Assembly (NCBI GenBank): GCA_015039365.1
Contig: WION01000344.1
Location: forward strand, 1 to 55,871
Direction of reading: 5' to 3'
Length of the DNA stretch: 55,871 bases
Source: Amanita rubescens
Taxonomy: Eukaryota > Basidiomycota > Agaricomycetes > Agaricales > Amanitaceae
Of this stretch, positions 1 through 12,041 are shown in pieces. The notes under the pieces were generated by a model that had not been told where the DNA came from, did no database searches, and saw nothing but the letters and a program-made list of their open reading frames with translations. Made by a program: the position numbers and the translations under genes. Every line of letters begins with the position of its first letter. Within the stretch, counting starts at the first letter, position 1.

Positions 1-26
1 TTTTGCGGGGTAGGGGGGATAAGCAC

Positions 27-1423
27 GAGGATCATTCCTTCTCTGTGTCCTTCGGTGGGAGATAATCTTTGTGGACACGCGCATATGTGACCGAGATTAT
101 CGTGGCGGCTGAAATATTTGCCGCACTGGGGATAAGGACACTTATGCGGCTATGGTAACCTGGTTTAGCCCGAGGAAACAACAAACACGAAGAAAAAACA
201 AAGCTTACGCTTCTCATAGGTATGTATGCTCCTCACATGCCTCTTCAAGTGCTCGCCACGGGCGAAACACTTCCCACATCCGTCCACTTCACACAGATAC
301 ATCCTGCCTGTTTTCCCACTGTTTCCTTTCTTTTTCCCAATGGTCGTGGCGAAGTCTTCATAGGAAGCCACTGTGGGAACCCTTCTGCCGCGCGACTTTT
401 TTGTTAGATGGGGGACCGGAACGGGTACAGGAAGTGAGCTCATCGCGCGCGAACGTCGGCGACCAGAGGAGCTAGATGTGGACGTAGCACTAGATGAGCC
501 GGCCTCATTCCCGCCGGTGGCGAGAGTCAAAAACGTCAGAGAGGTCGAGGTCGGCCCTGAGTGGAGCCGGCGTACACGGTACGTCGGTCGGTGGCTGGCA
601 GTAGTAGTATCGCTCCTGGAAGAGCTCTCCAACGAGGTAGACTGAGAGCTATGATCCGAAGACGAGGAAGCGGTAGAGTAAGCCGGGTACCTAGACGACG
701 ACCGTTGGCGCAATTGCCGCTCTACATAAAATAAGGACGGGCATTATAGCCGAAAATGGAATCCCGCTTACCATCTCGTTGATTTTTGCGGGACGATGAG
801 GGTAAAAACTCGTCGTCGCTGCCGACATAGTCCTCATCCTCTTCGACCGATTCGATTTCGCTTTCGCCATACTCGTCACCATAAGGTATTGGCTCTTGAA
901 CATCACTGGTCTGGGGAATATTCGGACTGTCGTTACTGCCCTCCCCGTTACTCGGTTGACCTTCAAGGGGACTGATGCCGTTCACTAACTGTGGGTTACA
1001 AACCTCGCCAGAGGACGCAGGTGCGCAGTTATCATTAGGGGATAAGTCAGTGCCATAAACGACTGGCTGTGGTTGAGCATGATGCACAGAGTAAGTCTGC
1101 TGATGGGTATTGTGCTGCGGGAGCTGATAAGCATGGTGGTGTTGAGCACTATGATAAATGCCAGAGGAATAGACGGGCTGTGATTGAGGAAGATATAGAG
1201 CATTTTGAACTGCATAATTCATGACAGCAGCAGAGTTGTCGGTGAGGGGATAAATGAAGTCATTAGAGGGCGGGGGATTCCAAGAGCGAACGTCGACATG
1301 ATCTCGCCTGAGGAGAGAACGTCTGTTTTGTTGAGGAAGAAAGAGAGAAGGATCAAATGAAAGCTTTTGGGCGTCGTTCCAAGCAAGGAGGGAATAGTCA
1401 AGGTCTACTGGGAGGTAGGCCAT
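27..1423 (-). pseudogene. C2H2 zinc-finger transcription factor, second finger broken
   Basis: Minus-strand gene, start at 1423. Exons about 1423-772, 721-209 and from 149 down; introns have GTAAGC donors. Exon 1 is Gln/His/Ser-rich with an acidic stretch, as in activation regions. Exon 2 carries a basic LTKKSRGRRVPT motif and finger 1 (CEVDGC...HVRSIH). The arrangement, and the EHLKRH / RHDNL helices, resemble MSN2/MSN4-type stress regulators and match the paralogue at 6.3-7.6 kb. In exon 3 the second finger begins correctly (CPYPQCGKYFSRHDNL), but the frame is lost at the exon junction and twice more around the His pair, so no reading gives a complete finger. This is either decay or single-base sequencing errors. 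The family assignment is fairly safe; pseudogene status is not. Confidence 0.6.
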
Positions 1424-2073
1424 GGGGGAAGAAGGGGTATGGAGCTGTCGACATTGTGGGATGAATAAAGCGCGTTAGAATCAGACGGATCGCACCTTGG
1501 CACGGCAGTGATCGACGGGGCGGAGGAGGAGGCGGAGGACAGACTGCCGGATTGTCTGAGTTGTCCATCTCAGATTCTCCCCGACGCCCTCTCCGCCTGC
1601 TATCCAGTTGAGATTGATCGGTCTCCCTTCTTGTGGCCCTTCGTTTCCTTTTCTGGGCAACGACTCAACCCAGCCCAAACCATCTCAACTGACGTCACCA
1701 TTCATCCTTTTTTTCTTCCTTCTTCCATTCTTCAGTTCTAACTCTATACCTAGTAATCCATAAGCGCCCATTCTGATCATCTCAGACTCCCGCGCTCAAA
1801 AACATTCTTTAGGTCTCGCTTCCACTCTTGTTCCTAAGACATCTTTTTCTGGAAAATCAACAAAAATAATTCCGCCGATTTGTTTTTTTTTAGGGAAAAA
1901 AAGCGCTGCTGTCAGTGTGAAGAGTACTCTTCAACTCTCAGCTCGTCACCTTTATCGTCGATCGAGAGAAAAGTCTCAGAAAAAACATTAGGAAATGTTT
2001 TTTCTGCTCCATCTTATCATCGACCGTGCCAAGTGACCCTCTAAACAACCCCAAATATACCAATCGAGAGAAC
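1424..2073. other. Intergenic, upstream of the zinc-finger gene
   Basis: No coding sequence recognised. Contains T-rich and A-rich tracts around 1860-1905, compatible with promoter or 5' UTR sequence serving the minus-strand gene or the possible plus-strand relic that follows. Confidence 0.4.
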
Positions 2074-2390
2074 AATGGACGAACAGTCGACAATGCATCA
2101 ATACCCTCCTGGTAAGCCCTAAACAACGAACGTCGCATGTTTATCCCATCGCCGCACTGCGCCGCGCAACGAGTCGAATCGCCACCAATAAACTTCAAAC
2201 TTAGACTTACGAGCTACCGCCTCAGACTGGCAGTGGCACAAGAGTCTACTATTATCTCACGTGAATCTAGCCGCATAGGTCCTCATAACCTGTTTTTTCC
2301 ATTTCTTTCTCCTTTTTTCACAGGCCAACATCGATGAACGGTACTTCCCGAACGCTCGCCATCACCATCGCCTTACTTTGATTTACTCTA
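2074..2390 (+). pseudogene. Possible relic of a gene 5' end
   Basis: A short ATG-led exon (MDEQSTMHQYPPG) ends in a good GTAAGC donor. After about 200 nt a TTTTTTCACAG acceptor leads into sequence reading PMNGTSRT and then, one base out of frame, SPSPSPYFDL. This looks like the Pro/Ser-rich N-terminus of a protein whose body is missing. No domain is present, so the identity is unknown. It may be chance. Confidence 0.25.
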
Positions 2391-2399
2391 GCCAAGGTT

Positions 2400-5300
2400 A
2401 ACCTATGAGCCGGTGGCACGCCATCAGAAAAGAAAACAACCGTGTCAATGCACAGGTCTAATCCTCTTTCATCTACAAGCAATGTGAACTTGAAGTTGTT
2501 CGCCTCACCCTAGCCCAGCACGAGGGGGACAGACTAAAATGAAGACGCAACGAGGTCAGTTTTTGACGCTATAGGTACCCCGCTCAGGGCGGATCGCGAT
2601 ATGAACTAGTGGCTTACATCCATGAAACATTGAACGAATCGAGCTGATCCCCATAGGTACCTTGATATCTATCTATCCATCCACGCTTACTTTCTTAGGA
2701 TAGTGAACAGTCTTAAACTCCCTTCTTGCCAAGCCTTCCCGGGAAGGCGAGGTTGGTTAATCCCAATTTCGCATTAATAGTGCCTAAATAAAATGCCGAA
2801 CAAGGTGGAAGAAGGGGACAAGAAGATAGATAAATAGAGGACGGTGATCAAACGCGGTCCCCCTCCCTCACTGGGTCGGCATCGTCGGTCCTCTCCACCC
2901 CACCAACCCACCCACCAACCCACCTACTACTTACATATCGATCCCAACGCAGACCCGCCATAGTAAGCGCGGAAGCCTGAACCCGCACATCTCCGGGGAG
3001 AAGGAGGGGGGGATACCATGCGCTACAGCGTTTACAGTGGAGCTGGTGCATGTTGCCTGACTTCCACTCTCGCGGTTAGAGCTGCTGAATGTAAGATGAG
3101 CTGGCCATGCCTTGACCATGACGCCAAAGTCTAAATAAATGGAGGGCGTCCTCATTGCACGATACTTTGGTGCGTCCGTGCCTCTCTTCGTTTTCACGAA
3201 TCGGGTCTTCCCTCCTGTCACCTAGGCTAAAGGGTAAGTGGGAGAGTATGAGAGAAACGATTGATTATTACTTAATTCTCGTGTTGGAACGGTCGGACCA
3301 TCCACGGTAAGGTAAGCAAGGCCCGAGAGAAGGAAAAATTAACCGAATTGCTGGTTTCTCAACATCCCGCCACACGCGTGATGTGTCCTGCCTTTTTGGC
3401 ATGTAACGAGTCATTAATCAGCTCCCCGCCGTGCGTACACGACTACCGAAAGTACATACAGGGCCGTTTAGCGGAACCATGTCAGAACGCGGACGCATCA
3501 AGGTAGTAATATCCTAGACGAGTACGAATAGAGTCCCCCAGTCAATGCATATGTTATCGAGTCTCCAGACACAGTGAGAATCTGTCTCGATGTCGACACT
3601 TCCGAATCACCGTTTAATAGATTCTCGTCCTTTCTAGGCCGTCATGGGAACAATAAAGGTACCGAGTATGTAGTAAGAAAAGATATTCCCACGCGGACTC
3701 CATTTCAAGCATGGCCGACGTGCCGCCGCCCATTAAACGGACCATTACTCCCATCCTGTCATCTAATCCAACAACAGGGCTCCGTATACACAGCCCAGGT
3801 GAACCCAGGAATGCTCACGAGTCCAATAATAAAGAAGCCACCTAATGTGCCGTAAGTCGTCACTCAAAATGAATTGTACGAGATGAATCTGATGGCCGCC
3901 CTTGGGAGATGATCTTAATAGAAAAAAGCCTAGTTCGGTAGGAACCGAGCAGGCACGTTATGTATAGCTGCTACTTAGCCAGATGGTAAGGTTAGGGTGA
4001 AAACAAAAGCTTGAACGCTTAGGTAGCTGAAAATGAATACATAGGCAAGCGGTAATCGAAATCAGTCACACTTGATCCAACAAGCATACACAAGGCAGGT
4101 AAGCTATATGAGGGTTGCTCACCTTCGCGGGCCTGTTGTTCCCGCTCAACCGCGCCGGTCTGTCAATGCAGGGGCCGACGAAGCGAGAATCGCGATCGTT
4201 ACCTCGAAACGCGGAAGATCAGGGCTCAACGTTCCGTTCTTTGGCCCAAATGAGGAGAAATGCTGACCTGCTTAGATTAGCCGCAGCGCACGTAGTCTTC
4301 ATTAAAAGAAAAAAAGTTTTTCAAGAGCAAGTCAAAGTAAAGTATATCAATTCTGTCATTTACATCAGTGCCGGTCGTGGTACAAGTGAGGCAATACCTG
4401 CTGTGCAAGGTTACGTTCAAGGCTCGTTCGCTGGCTCGCGGCAGAAGTATCGCATCTTCACAGGGATGTTCGGTGGCCTTCTCATAACTATCTTCTGCGG
4501 CTATCAATCTTCCCCTCCTCGGACATGCGATGGGAGGCTTAGTTAACAGTTTGGCACAACTGGATCCTTTTTCTGTCGTACTTGTGATGATAGTGGCTTG
4601 AGCTAACCATCAGTCGAGTAAATATGGTACTGTCTGCGATATCGGTGGGAAGAGGGCTCCGTAGCCACTTTGGGAGCTGCGAACGGTTCTGTTGAGTCAC
4701 CAGATAGCATTAAAACGAACGGAAGGAACCATTCGCTGGCACTCACCATCTTAGGCAAAGCCCCAACAGCGCGATTACGTTAAAGCCTGGAACCAGATAT
4801 CAAGCTCTGCAGCTCCATTAGTAATACTTGGGAATGATGCTCGTAGACATGGCTAGCTTGAGTTAGCGATACGCGATACGCAAAAGACGTGAACATGGAC
4901 AGGCGCCACGTCAAATGCGGCAAGTCATAGATATCGCATGGATAAGGCGTTGGCAACCATCTACTCTTTCCAGAAATCAAGTGATATTGTCCGTCGATTA
5001 GAATTGTGTATTACGCTAAGAAGCCGAAGGCCAGGGCTGAAAATGTCATGTCTAACGAATCGCTGATGGAAAACCCTTTAATAGGGTATATTAAGGCATA
5101 CTTACCACAAAGGCTAGGTGTAAGTGCGATCGATCTTCCGCGATTTCATTTTATGAAGTAGCCGAGGAACGTGTCGTGACATATCAACCCAATAATCTAC
5201 ATAAGCAGGTCAATATTATTAAAAGCGCGTCTTGATGTCGGAGTGACATACCTCCATCACAATCAGTTTGCCACACGTCAGACTTTCTACCAGGACCTCC

Positions 5301-6030
5301 TTATGTAACAATTTGAATGGTATCTTGGAAGCATGTGAACGGGGTAAAGAGATGAAGATGCTTTGGACAAACCTGCAGCTCATCAATTTGGCAGTTAATC
5401 TCCGGCGACGCCATGAAAATAACTGGCAGGACTTCTGAGGTGGCCCAATTAGTAGAAGAACGGACGGGGGGAACAAAGCATGGCTCCGTTGGGGACCCTG
5501 GTTTATGGCTCACACACGCAACTGACAGCGATATCGCATTCTGACGCCTGTAACAGAATCAGTTATGCTGATATAATTGAACCTCAGAGGTGAAGAGCGC
5601 CACATGCTAACCTTATTTATTGAAGATTTCGTGATCAGCCATAGGTGCCGGTGGAAGCTTTGCGTATAAAGGTACCCCGAGCTACACTGTCTCTTAACTT
5701 TAATGAGATGATACCGATTCGTCCACAAGGAAAGCTTGAAGGATCAGAGTGACGCCATGTTATGCCTTCTGGACGTGACTTTTGCCATCAGAGAGTGCAA
5801 ATCTGGACCTAGGTGAGCATAATAAGCCATCAACATGAGTTGGTGCTGTTTGCTATATGCCCTTGGACCAAATAGGTGTGCACAGCACCACGTACTGCCT
5901 ACCAATGTACCTGAAAAAACGGTGGATATTGCTGTTGCGAATATAGTGATTTGACAAGGAGGCTATGAAGAGTTGTACGCCGGCCAGTGGCGAAAATCTG
6001 ACCGCACCTCATAGGCGTTACCACAACACG
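2400..6030. other. 3.6 kb without recognisable genes
   Basis: Only short open frames without codon continuity, splice-linked neighbours or known motifs (for example 4072-4546). No long terminal repeats, reverse-transcriptase or transposase motifs, or tRNA-like folds could be seen by eye. Probably decayed or intergenic sequence between the two zinc-finger genes. Confidence 0.4.
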
Positions 6031-6286
6031 TGGCATTGTGGGAGAAAAAAATTGCTTTCGGGCAAGTAACGCGCCAGCTACCGTGATTCAGGGGCTACAG
6101 TGTAAACGTCTGCCCGTAGGACCTCCGCCTTCTCCTCATTGCTCTCCTCATTCCCACTCATTATCTCAAGACAAGGTACAGTTCTTGTTTTCTTCCATTG
6201 CCGTTATCTATCTAACCACATTCAATTGTGTCGTTCTGGAAGCTTCCCCTGTCCGATCCTCGCGAGACTTTTTGACAGTTATTTCA

Positions 6287-7577
6287 ATGGTTCTCATTCA
6301 CAAGCTTAAACAAGTGGAAGGGATAGACGTTCAACAACTACGGGAACAGCAAAATGATCATGATTCAGCAGCGGGTGAGGGTGGACTTAGGCAACGGGTA
6401 TGTTTGAGTCTTCGACATTTCACCATTCTATATTCAACGTAAACGTCACATTCTATGATAGGATGACTTGCCGAGATTAGTTGAAGGAACGCAAGATTCA
6501 CAAACAGAGTTCAAGACATCAATTACCCGCTCGATATCGCCTCCTCGCAGGCCCCTCACCAGGTCGCAAACCGGTTACGTACCAAAACGCAGGCCACGCG
6601 ACGACAGTCCGGCGCGAGCCGTTAAAGCATCTTCGGCGGCGCCGCGGAAGAGGTCAAGGGCCTCCGGTCCACGGAAGCAGGCCATCGAAGATCCAGAACA
6701 GACAGAAGACGAATTGACCCCTGAGCACGTCACTCATGCTCCAGACGTCTCTTCGGACGTTGCACTTCAATCACAAGCCGTATCCAATGGAGACACTTCC
6801 ATTCAACTCACATTCTTGAATAGTAATGCGGATGGGTCCATCTCTTTGGACGCACGACGTGCTCCACGATCACGCGTAGTTCTACCTACACCCGTACCAA
6901 ATTTGACGAAGAAGAGCCGCGGTAGACGCGTCCCTACCACTATTTCGACAGACCAAAGCGGGGATACAAAAGACGCTCGTGTCTATGTTTGCCAAGTGGA
7001 CGGCTGTGGGAAATGCTTTTATCGTGGAGAACACCTTAAACGGCACATTCGGTCGATCCACACTCATGAAAAACGTGCGTGTGGTGCTTTTGTGAAATAA
7101 TGAATAAAGAGGCTAATATGTTTACCGATAACAGCATTCAAGTGTACATATGCGCAATGTGAAAAACTTTTCAACCGTCATGATAACCTTCTTCAGCATT
7201 TAAAGGTTCATCGAGAACCTATCAAACGAATTAGGCAGTCGTCCTCGGGTTCATCCGCAGACACGGAGCACGACGATGACGTTAATCTTGCCTCAAGTAG
7301 CAAGAGGAGCACTCCCTCTCCTGTTTCAAGCCGTGTGGTTCCTCAAACGCATCATTTTCCAGACTTATACAAGCCAACGGCTCCGGCGATACATCCCATT
7401 TCCCGTTTACCCCTTCCCACCACTGTGGTTTCGTACTCCTCCATTGCGACATACACTGCCTTGCCATCGTCGGTGTTATCGTCCGAGCCCCTAGGGTTTT
7501 CAACTAATATGGCCGTTTCGTCTATTCGAACCGAAATTCCAGCCTCACCCCGTTCTGCAAAAGCAATCGGCGGGTGA
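6287..7577 (+). CDS. C2H2 zinc-finger transcription factor (MSN2/4-like)
   Basis: Three exons (6287-6397, 6462-7074, 7135-7577) join in frame to 388 residues. The introns have GTATGT...TAG and GTGCGT...CAG borders. Residues about 130-185 contain the basic motif LTKKSRGRRVPT, then two adjacent C2H2 fingers: CQVDGC...HIRSIH, and across the last intron CTYAQC...HLKVH. The fingers are joined by the canonical HTHEKPFKC linker. The C-terminal 130 residues are Ser/Pro-rich and probably disordered. The EHLKRH and RHDNLLQH recognition helices are of the kind seen in fungal MSN2/MSN4/COM2 regulators, so a nuclear DNA-binding role is expected; the target genes are unknown. It is the intact partner of the broken gene at 1.4 kb, sharing the same intron position between the fingers. 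An in-frame upstream ATG at 6038 exists, but 6287 fits better with the exon structure. Confidence 0.8.
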
Positions 7578-8760
7578 TTCCTGAAACAGGAATCTTCTTT
7601 AAACCCACATATGATTTGCGAAAACCACTCGCTTCTGTTTTAATGATATGATCGCTAATCCTTTTTTGGATATCCATCTTGCTTATCGCTTTGCTGGTCC
7701 GACATATTTCCATTCCTCGCGTTTAATCTTCTGTTGTACCCAGCGTTATTGTAATACCTTTATTTTTCCGAGATGGGTTTCTAATTGTACATACCTTGTT
7801 GATTCATACCTTGTTAGCCTAGAGAATTTTTTATTTTATTTTACAAGCCTCTTCCATGTCTACTGGCCACGCGTACAATAGTCAATTGAATGTCATCGTC
7901 AAGCAACAGGGGTCAGTGAACGTGATGTTGACAAACATCGGCGCCGGCTTCCGCCGACTGGTCTAGCGCCAGCTTTGTTCTGTCGGTATTCGTCGCAAGC
8001 CATTCTGCTCATACGCTCCCTCAGGATCCCTCCGCCCGAGTTCGCGCACTGTTTGATCATTGCATACCCCCCAAGGTCCAAGGACAACTAGCCCTCTTAC
8101 TATGCAGATATATCTTCGACTACTACAAGAACCAACGGCGTCTCAGGATTCCAGGAATTCCAACCAACCCCACCAGCCTCTCGCTATTTGGAGTTGGTTG
8201 GCATGAGAACTTTAACTTTGAGAAGGCTAGCTCAAGTCCGAACAGAGAGGAATATACGTCATCAGGCCCATAACTCTAATCAACATTCAGGTCGCATGGA
8301 GTCGCATGGAATAACATATTACTAGGAGCTGTGTAGGACTTCTTCGGATTATGGTAGGTGTGGCGGCATCATTGCTTTCCGTTGCCAGTGGATCAGGGGA
8401 TGTAACATAATCTGCCATGATTGTTTAACAGGAAGTTGAGCTATCGGCGTTCCGAATTCGTGCCTATAAGGGCTTTGCGATAAAGGTAAGCCTATTCTTA
8501 ACAGCAAAGTCATATCTATCCGTAACCGCAAGCGCTGGCTCCCAACTTTTCACCTAGAGATGCGACGTCGCTGCCAGAACGCCGATAGGCGTCGAGTTAT
8601 CACATATTCCTGTATTCTTTCGTCATAAACTTTAAACAAAGATACTGAACAAGGGAGCTCGACCGTAGACGCCCGAATCCCAGCTTGCCCCTTTGAGGAC
8701 AATACCTGCCAGACAAATGAGCAGGTATACATACGGTAAGTATCAAGTGAAACACAGATA
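7578..8760. other. Intergenic region after the zinc-finger gene
   Basis: About 300 nt of T-rich sequence is likely 3' UTR. The rest (7.9-8.7 kb) holds only short frames with no recognisable motif. Confidence 0.35.
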
Positions 8761-8764
8761 CGAC

Positions 8765-9790
8765 AGGTATCCGACTCCGAAGTAGCCATTATTGCGGTGA
8801 GAAGTAATGAACGGGATAGACTTTTGCATGTTCCTTCTCTGCCTACGATGGCAAATGTATTCGGATGTGGGCCAGAACATATGCAAGGACATCAATTCTT
8901 CCATGTGAATTGTCACCATTATCATCTTTGCTCTCGACGCCCATTACTTTGGAATTAGCGTAGAATCTTTATTACTTGCTCTAAAGAGTAATGACATTCC
9001 GATTCCGACGTAAATGAGCATCATGGCTGTGCGTATTCATTCTGAAGTACTATTGTTGACCTAACCTCGCTCCAGCCTGTTGCAGATGTTGCGGGTACCT
9101 TGATGGCAATTGCCACTGATAGCGTTTTGGTTCATGGGTCAGGAGTCTTGTAGATCTCCGTTCACTGATTTTCACCTGATTTACCGTTGTTGTATTGGAG
9201 CTCGAACGATACCGCACAAGTGTACTTCTCGCCGTTTACCATTTGGAATAGATAACTCATGCGGACAAGTCGCCACCATTATTACATGACATGTAAGTTC
9301 AATGATTCTTCACGATCCTGGAGTTGAATTATACTTCAGCCACCATTATATGCAGGAATCGCATGCTTAGTCCTTGCACCCGCTCCGTGTCGCTTTCGTA
9401 ATTCGCGTCATCGTAGAATCAGGTTTATTATACTACACCTCACAAGCATCGCCATGACTCCTCTGTGCGATGTTTATCAGTGATTTGCCAAATGGATCCC
9501 GCCTTCTAACGTAAACGACTGTGATCCATTCTTGCTTTCAGATATTCTCATCGCTGAATTTTATCTTACCCAGAGTTGCCCAAAGCAGGGGCGGAATATC
9601 GACCCAGACCGGAAGTGGTCAAATTTAGTCTAGCCGCGGCCGTCGGCAACAAATGCGTGGTTGAGGGAGAAAACCCAGACAGAATGCCCAGTGCACCAGG
9701 GATTGAGGATGATTTGTCTCTTGGGCTTGACGTACAACGCCTTTCCGGAAACGTATCATATCGATTTGTGACCTATCCTGTCTTTTAATT
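8765..9790 (+). pseudogene. Decayed copy of the membrane-protein gene at 10.6 kb
   Basis: Plus-strand sequence runs parallel to 10.61-11.83 kb in the same order. Matching stretches include GTTCCTTCTCTG..CTACGATGGCA near 8830, ATCTCCGTTCAC and TTACCGTTGTTG near 9155-9195, the ACATGTAAGTTC intron donor near 9288, and the TACTTCAG acceptor near 9332. Many indels and stops remove any continuous frame. The relic is in tandem with, and the same orientation as, the intact gene 0.8 kb downstream. A 70-residue open frame at 9576-9788 lies inside it and aligns roughly with the tail of the intact gene, so it is probably residual. Confidence 0.65.
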
Positions 9791-10558
9791 TCTTGCATCC
9801 TCTTCGCTTACGTTATGTAAGCCATTTCCATAGCCGTGAACAGCAACCGAACTTTATTCCCAACCGACAAGAAAGTGGAGCTGGTGCTAACATTGGCACT
9901 GCCAATTGAAGATATCAGTGTTACGTTAGTTGTTGGTTGAGCACTTGGGAGTCAGAGGCCGTGTCGGCGCTTCGCCACTGCGCTTATCTGCGCAACTCGC
10001 AGCAATTCCTCTGCGCGTCCCGGTTTAACACCGACCCGAACCAGGCTATCGGTCCCTTTTCTTGCTAATTAGATATAGGCCTGCACGTCCTTCCCATGAA
10101 TGAGGTGACCTCGGCGCGCCCATCATGGAACATAGGAACCCGTTTCGTTCGGACATGAATTGTTTCGGCCTGGAAGCCCTGTTATCCTTCAAAGAAGATA
10201 AAGTAGGTTTGAAGCGTGATTGCAAATGTAAATCAATTGTAACTCAACTCGCCAGAAATCAAGTTGCCATCGACGTTTGCGATTCATGATTGGACAGTTT
10301 TTGTAAGGTGTGGTTTAACATAGTCATACCTTCGTAATCGGCACTTAGACAGATGGAATTGCTAATTGATGGCTTGTATTAGATTCAAGTGTTAATGAAC
10401 GTGTCTGAATGCATCTTGTCGCAGGGGGGCTGTGTCATAAAACGAGATATATTGATAAGGAAAGTGGACCCGGACCGGCACAGACTCAATGATTAACCGT
10501 AGGGCGGAGACGCCTCAATGCTTGCTTCTTCTAGGACAATGCGTTCTAGCACATATAA

Positions 10559-11752
10559 ATGCAAGCGCAAAATGTCGTACAGACTAAAGACGACATGATA
10601 CTATCCGAAACCGAAGCAGCCTTCGTTTCGGTGGCAATACTGGCAATCATGAACGGCATACACTTCGTCACGTTCCTTCTCTGTCTGCGATGGCAGATTT
10701 ATTCGGATGTCGACTGGAAGATACGCAAGGGCATCAGCTGGTCCATGATAGTCATCACTATCCTCATATTTGCTTTATCCGTTACAAACCTTGGCATCTG
10801 TCTGGGATCTTTTTTATTCGCTATGCACGGCAACAGTGATCTAGTGTTGACGGGCATCTTAGCCGTGCGTATTTTACCATCCAGAAGTACGTTTGTTATC
10901 CTCAATCGGCTCTAGGCTTTCCAAGATGCAGTAATTACCTTGGGGTCAATCATCGCCGATGGCGTTCTGGTTTGTGGGCCTGTGCTTTCTTGGATCTCCG
11001 TTCACCAATCTTTGTCAGACTTACCGTTGTTGGGTTGTTTACAACAAATGGTGGCCCATCACAGTGCTACCCAGTGTTCTATTACTGTACAACTTCTCCA
11101 CCCTTATCTCAGTCTCGTACTGGAATTCTATTAAAGTCGTGGAAGCTCAGACTTCACCATACACACTAATAACTCAATGGAAACTAGAAATGGAAATTCA
11201 AGAGGGCTATCTCATCGCTACCATTATTCTCAACTCGTACACAACATGTGAGCTTGATGTTTAGTATCCGATCGGGTGCTAAATCATACTTCAGCTGCCA
11301 TTATAATTCACATCTTTAGGAATAGTATGCCTAGTCGTCGCACACGCTCCGCCCTCCTTTTTGCAATTCGCGTTGTGGCAGAGTCAGGTTTGCTTTACAC
11401 CGTCACGGGCATTGCCGTACTCGTTGCGGTAATTATCAGTCTTTCACCAGATGGACCCCAGCTTCCATTGATAATGCTTGTTGCCATAGTACGTCGTACA
11501 TCAATTGGTAAACCATCATGATTTATTCATTGCTTCCAGTTTTTTCCTCTACCCGGAATTACATATGATCTTCTGTGGATACGAGTAGCTCTAAACAGAG
11601 TGGAACGTCGGAGTATTCCGCTGGATGAGCATCAATTAACCACGATCGGGGACAAAAGACCGAATGCGGTACGAGGAGAAAAGCCACATAGACAGCCTGG
11701 TGAGTCTAGGATGAGCGAATATTTCTCTCTTATCCATACCACTACAGCTTGA
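10559..11752 (+). CDS. Multi-spanning membrane protein, Agaricomycete-type
   Basis: Five exons (10559-10864, 10916-10969, 11019-11247, 11295-11488, 11540-11752) join to 331 residues. An optional intron near 11700 would shorten the tail. Hydrophobic segments can be read in order: FVSVAILAIMNGIHFVTFLL, SMIVITILIFALSV, ILAAFQDAVITLGSIIADGV, WWPITVLPSVLLLYNFSTLI, YLIATIILNS, ESGLLYTVTGIAVLVAVII and LPLIMLVAIFF. The sequence TYRCWVVYNKWW after the third segment and the ending ITYDLLWIRVALNR match a large, uncharacterised family of seven-helix proteins common in Agaricomycetes. The biochemical function is unknown; a plasma-membrane receptor-like role is only a guess from topology. A degenerate tandem copy lies just upstream. 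Confidence 0.75.
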
Positions 11753-12041
11753 CGTGAGCAAGGCCTTTGCAACTTCAAAGCGGCGTTATTCTTTATCGTC
11801 TATCCTGTCTCATCTTTTCTAGGATCATATTTATTTGTCCTGCTACTAATGTGACTTGGAACTTAGAATGTAATGAAGCTGTAGTTAATCACTGATTACT
11901 ACGCTCGAAAGAGGTTTTATTTTGAGTTGTGTTCGAGCCGTACTGTCACACGCCCACCGAAATCACAGATGTTCCTGATCTTTTTCCCAGCCCATCGCTC
12001 CATTTCAGGTATCCTTGTCCAATAGCAGATAAGACAGTAGG

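Noticed and set aside
3970..4030. tRNA-like D-arm motif (TAGCCAGATGG)
   Set aside because: No matching B box or acceptor stem could be found downstream; a chance A-box match.
4072..4546. Overlapping open frames of 64 and 143 codons
   Set aside because: No motif, no splice partners, and biased toward no recognisable composition; treated as chance frames.
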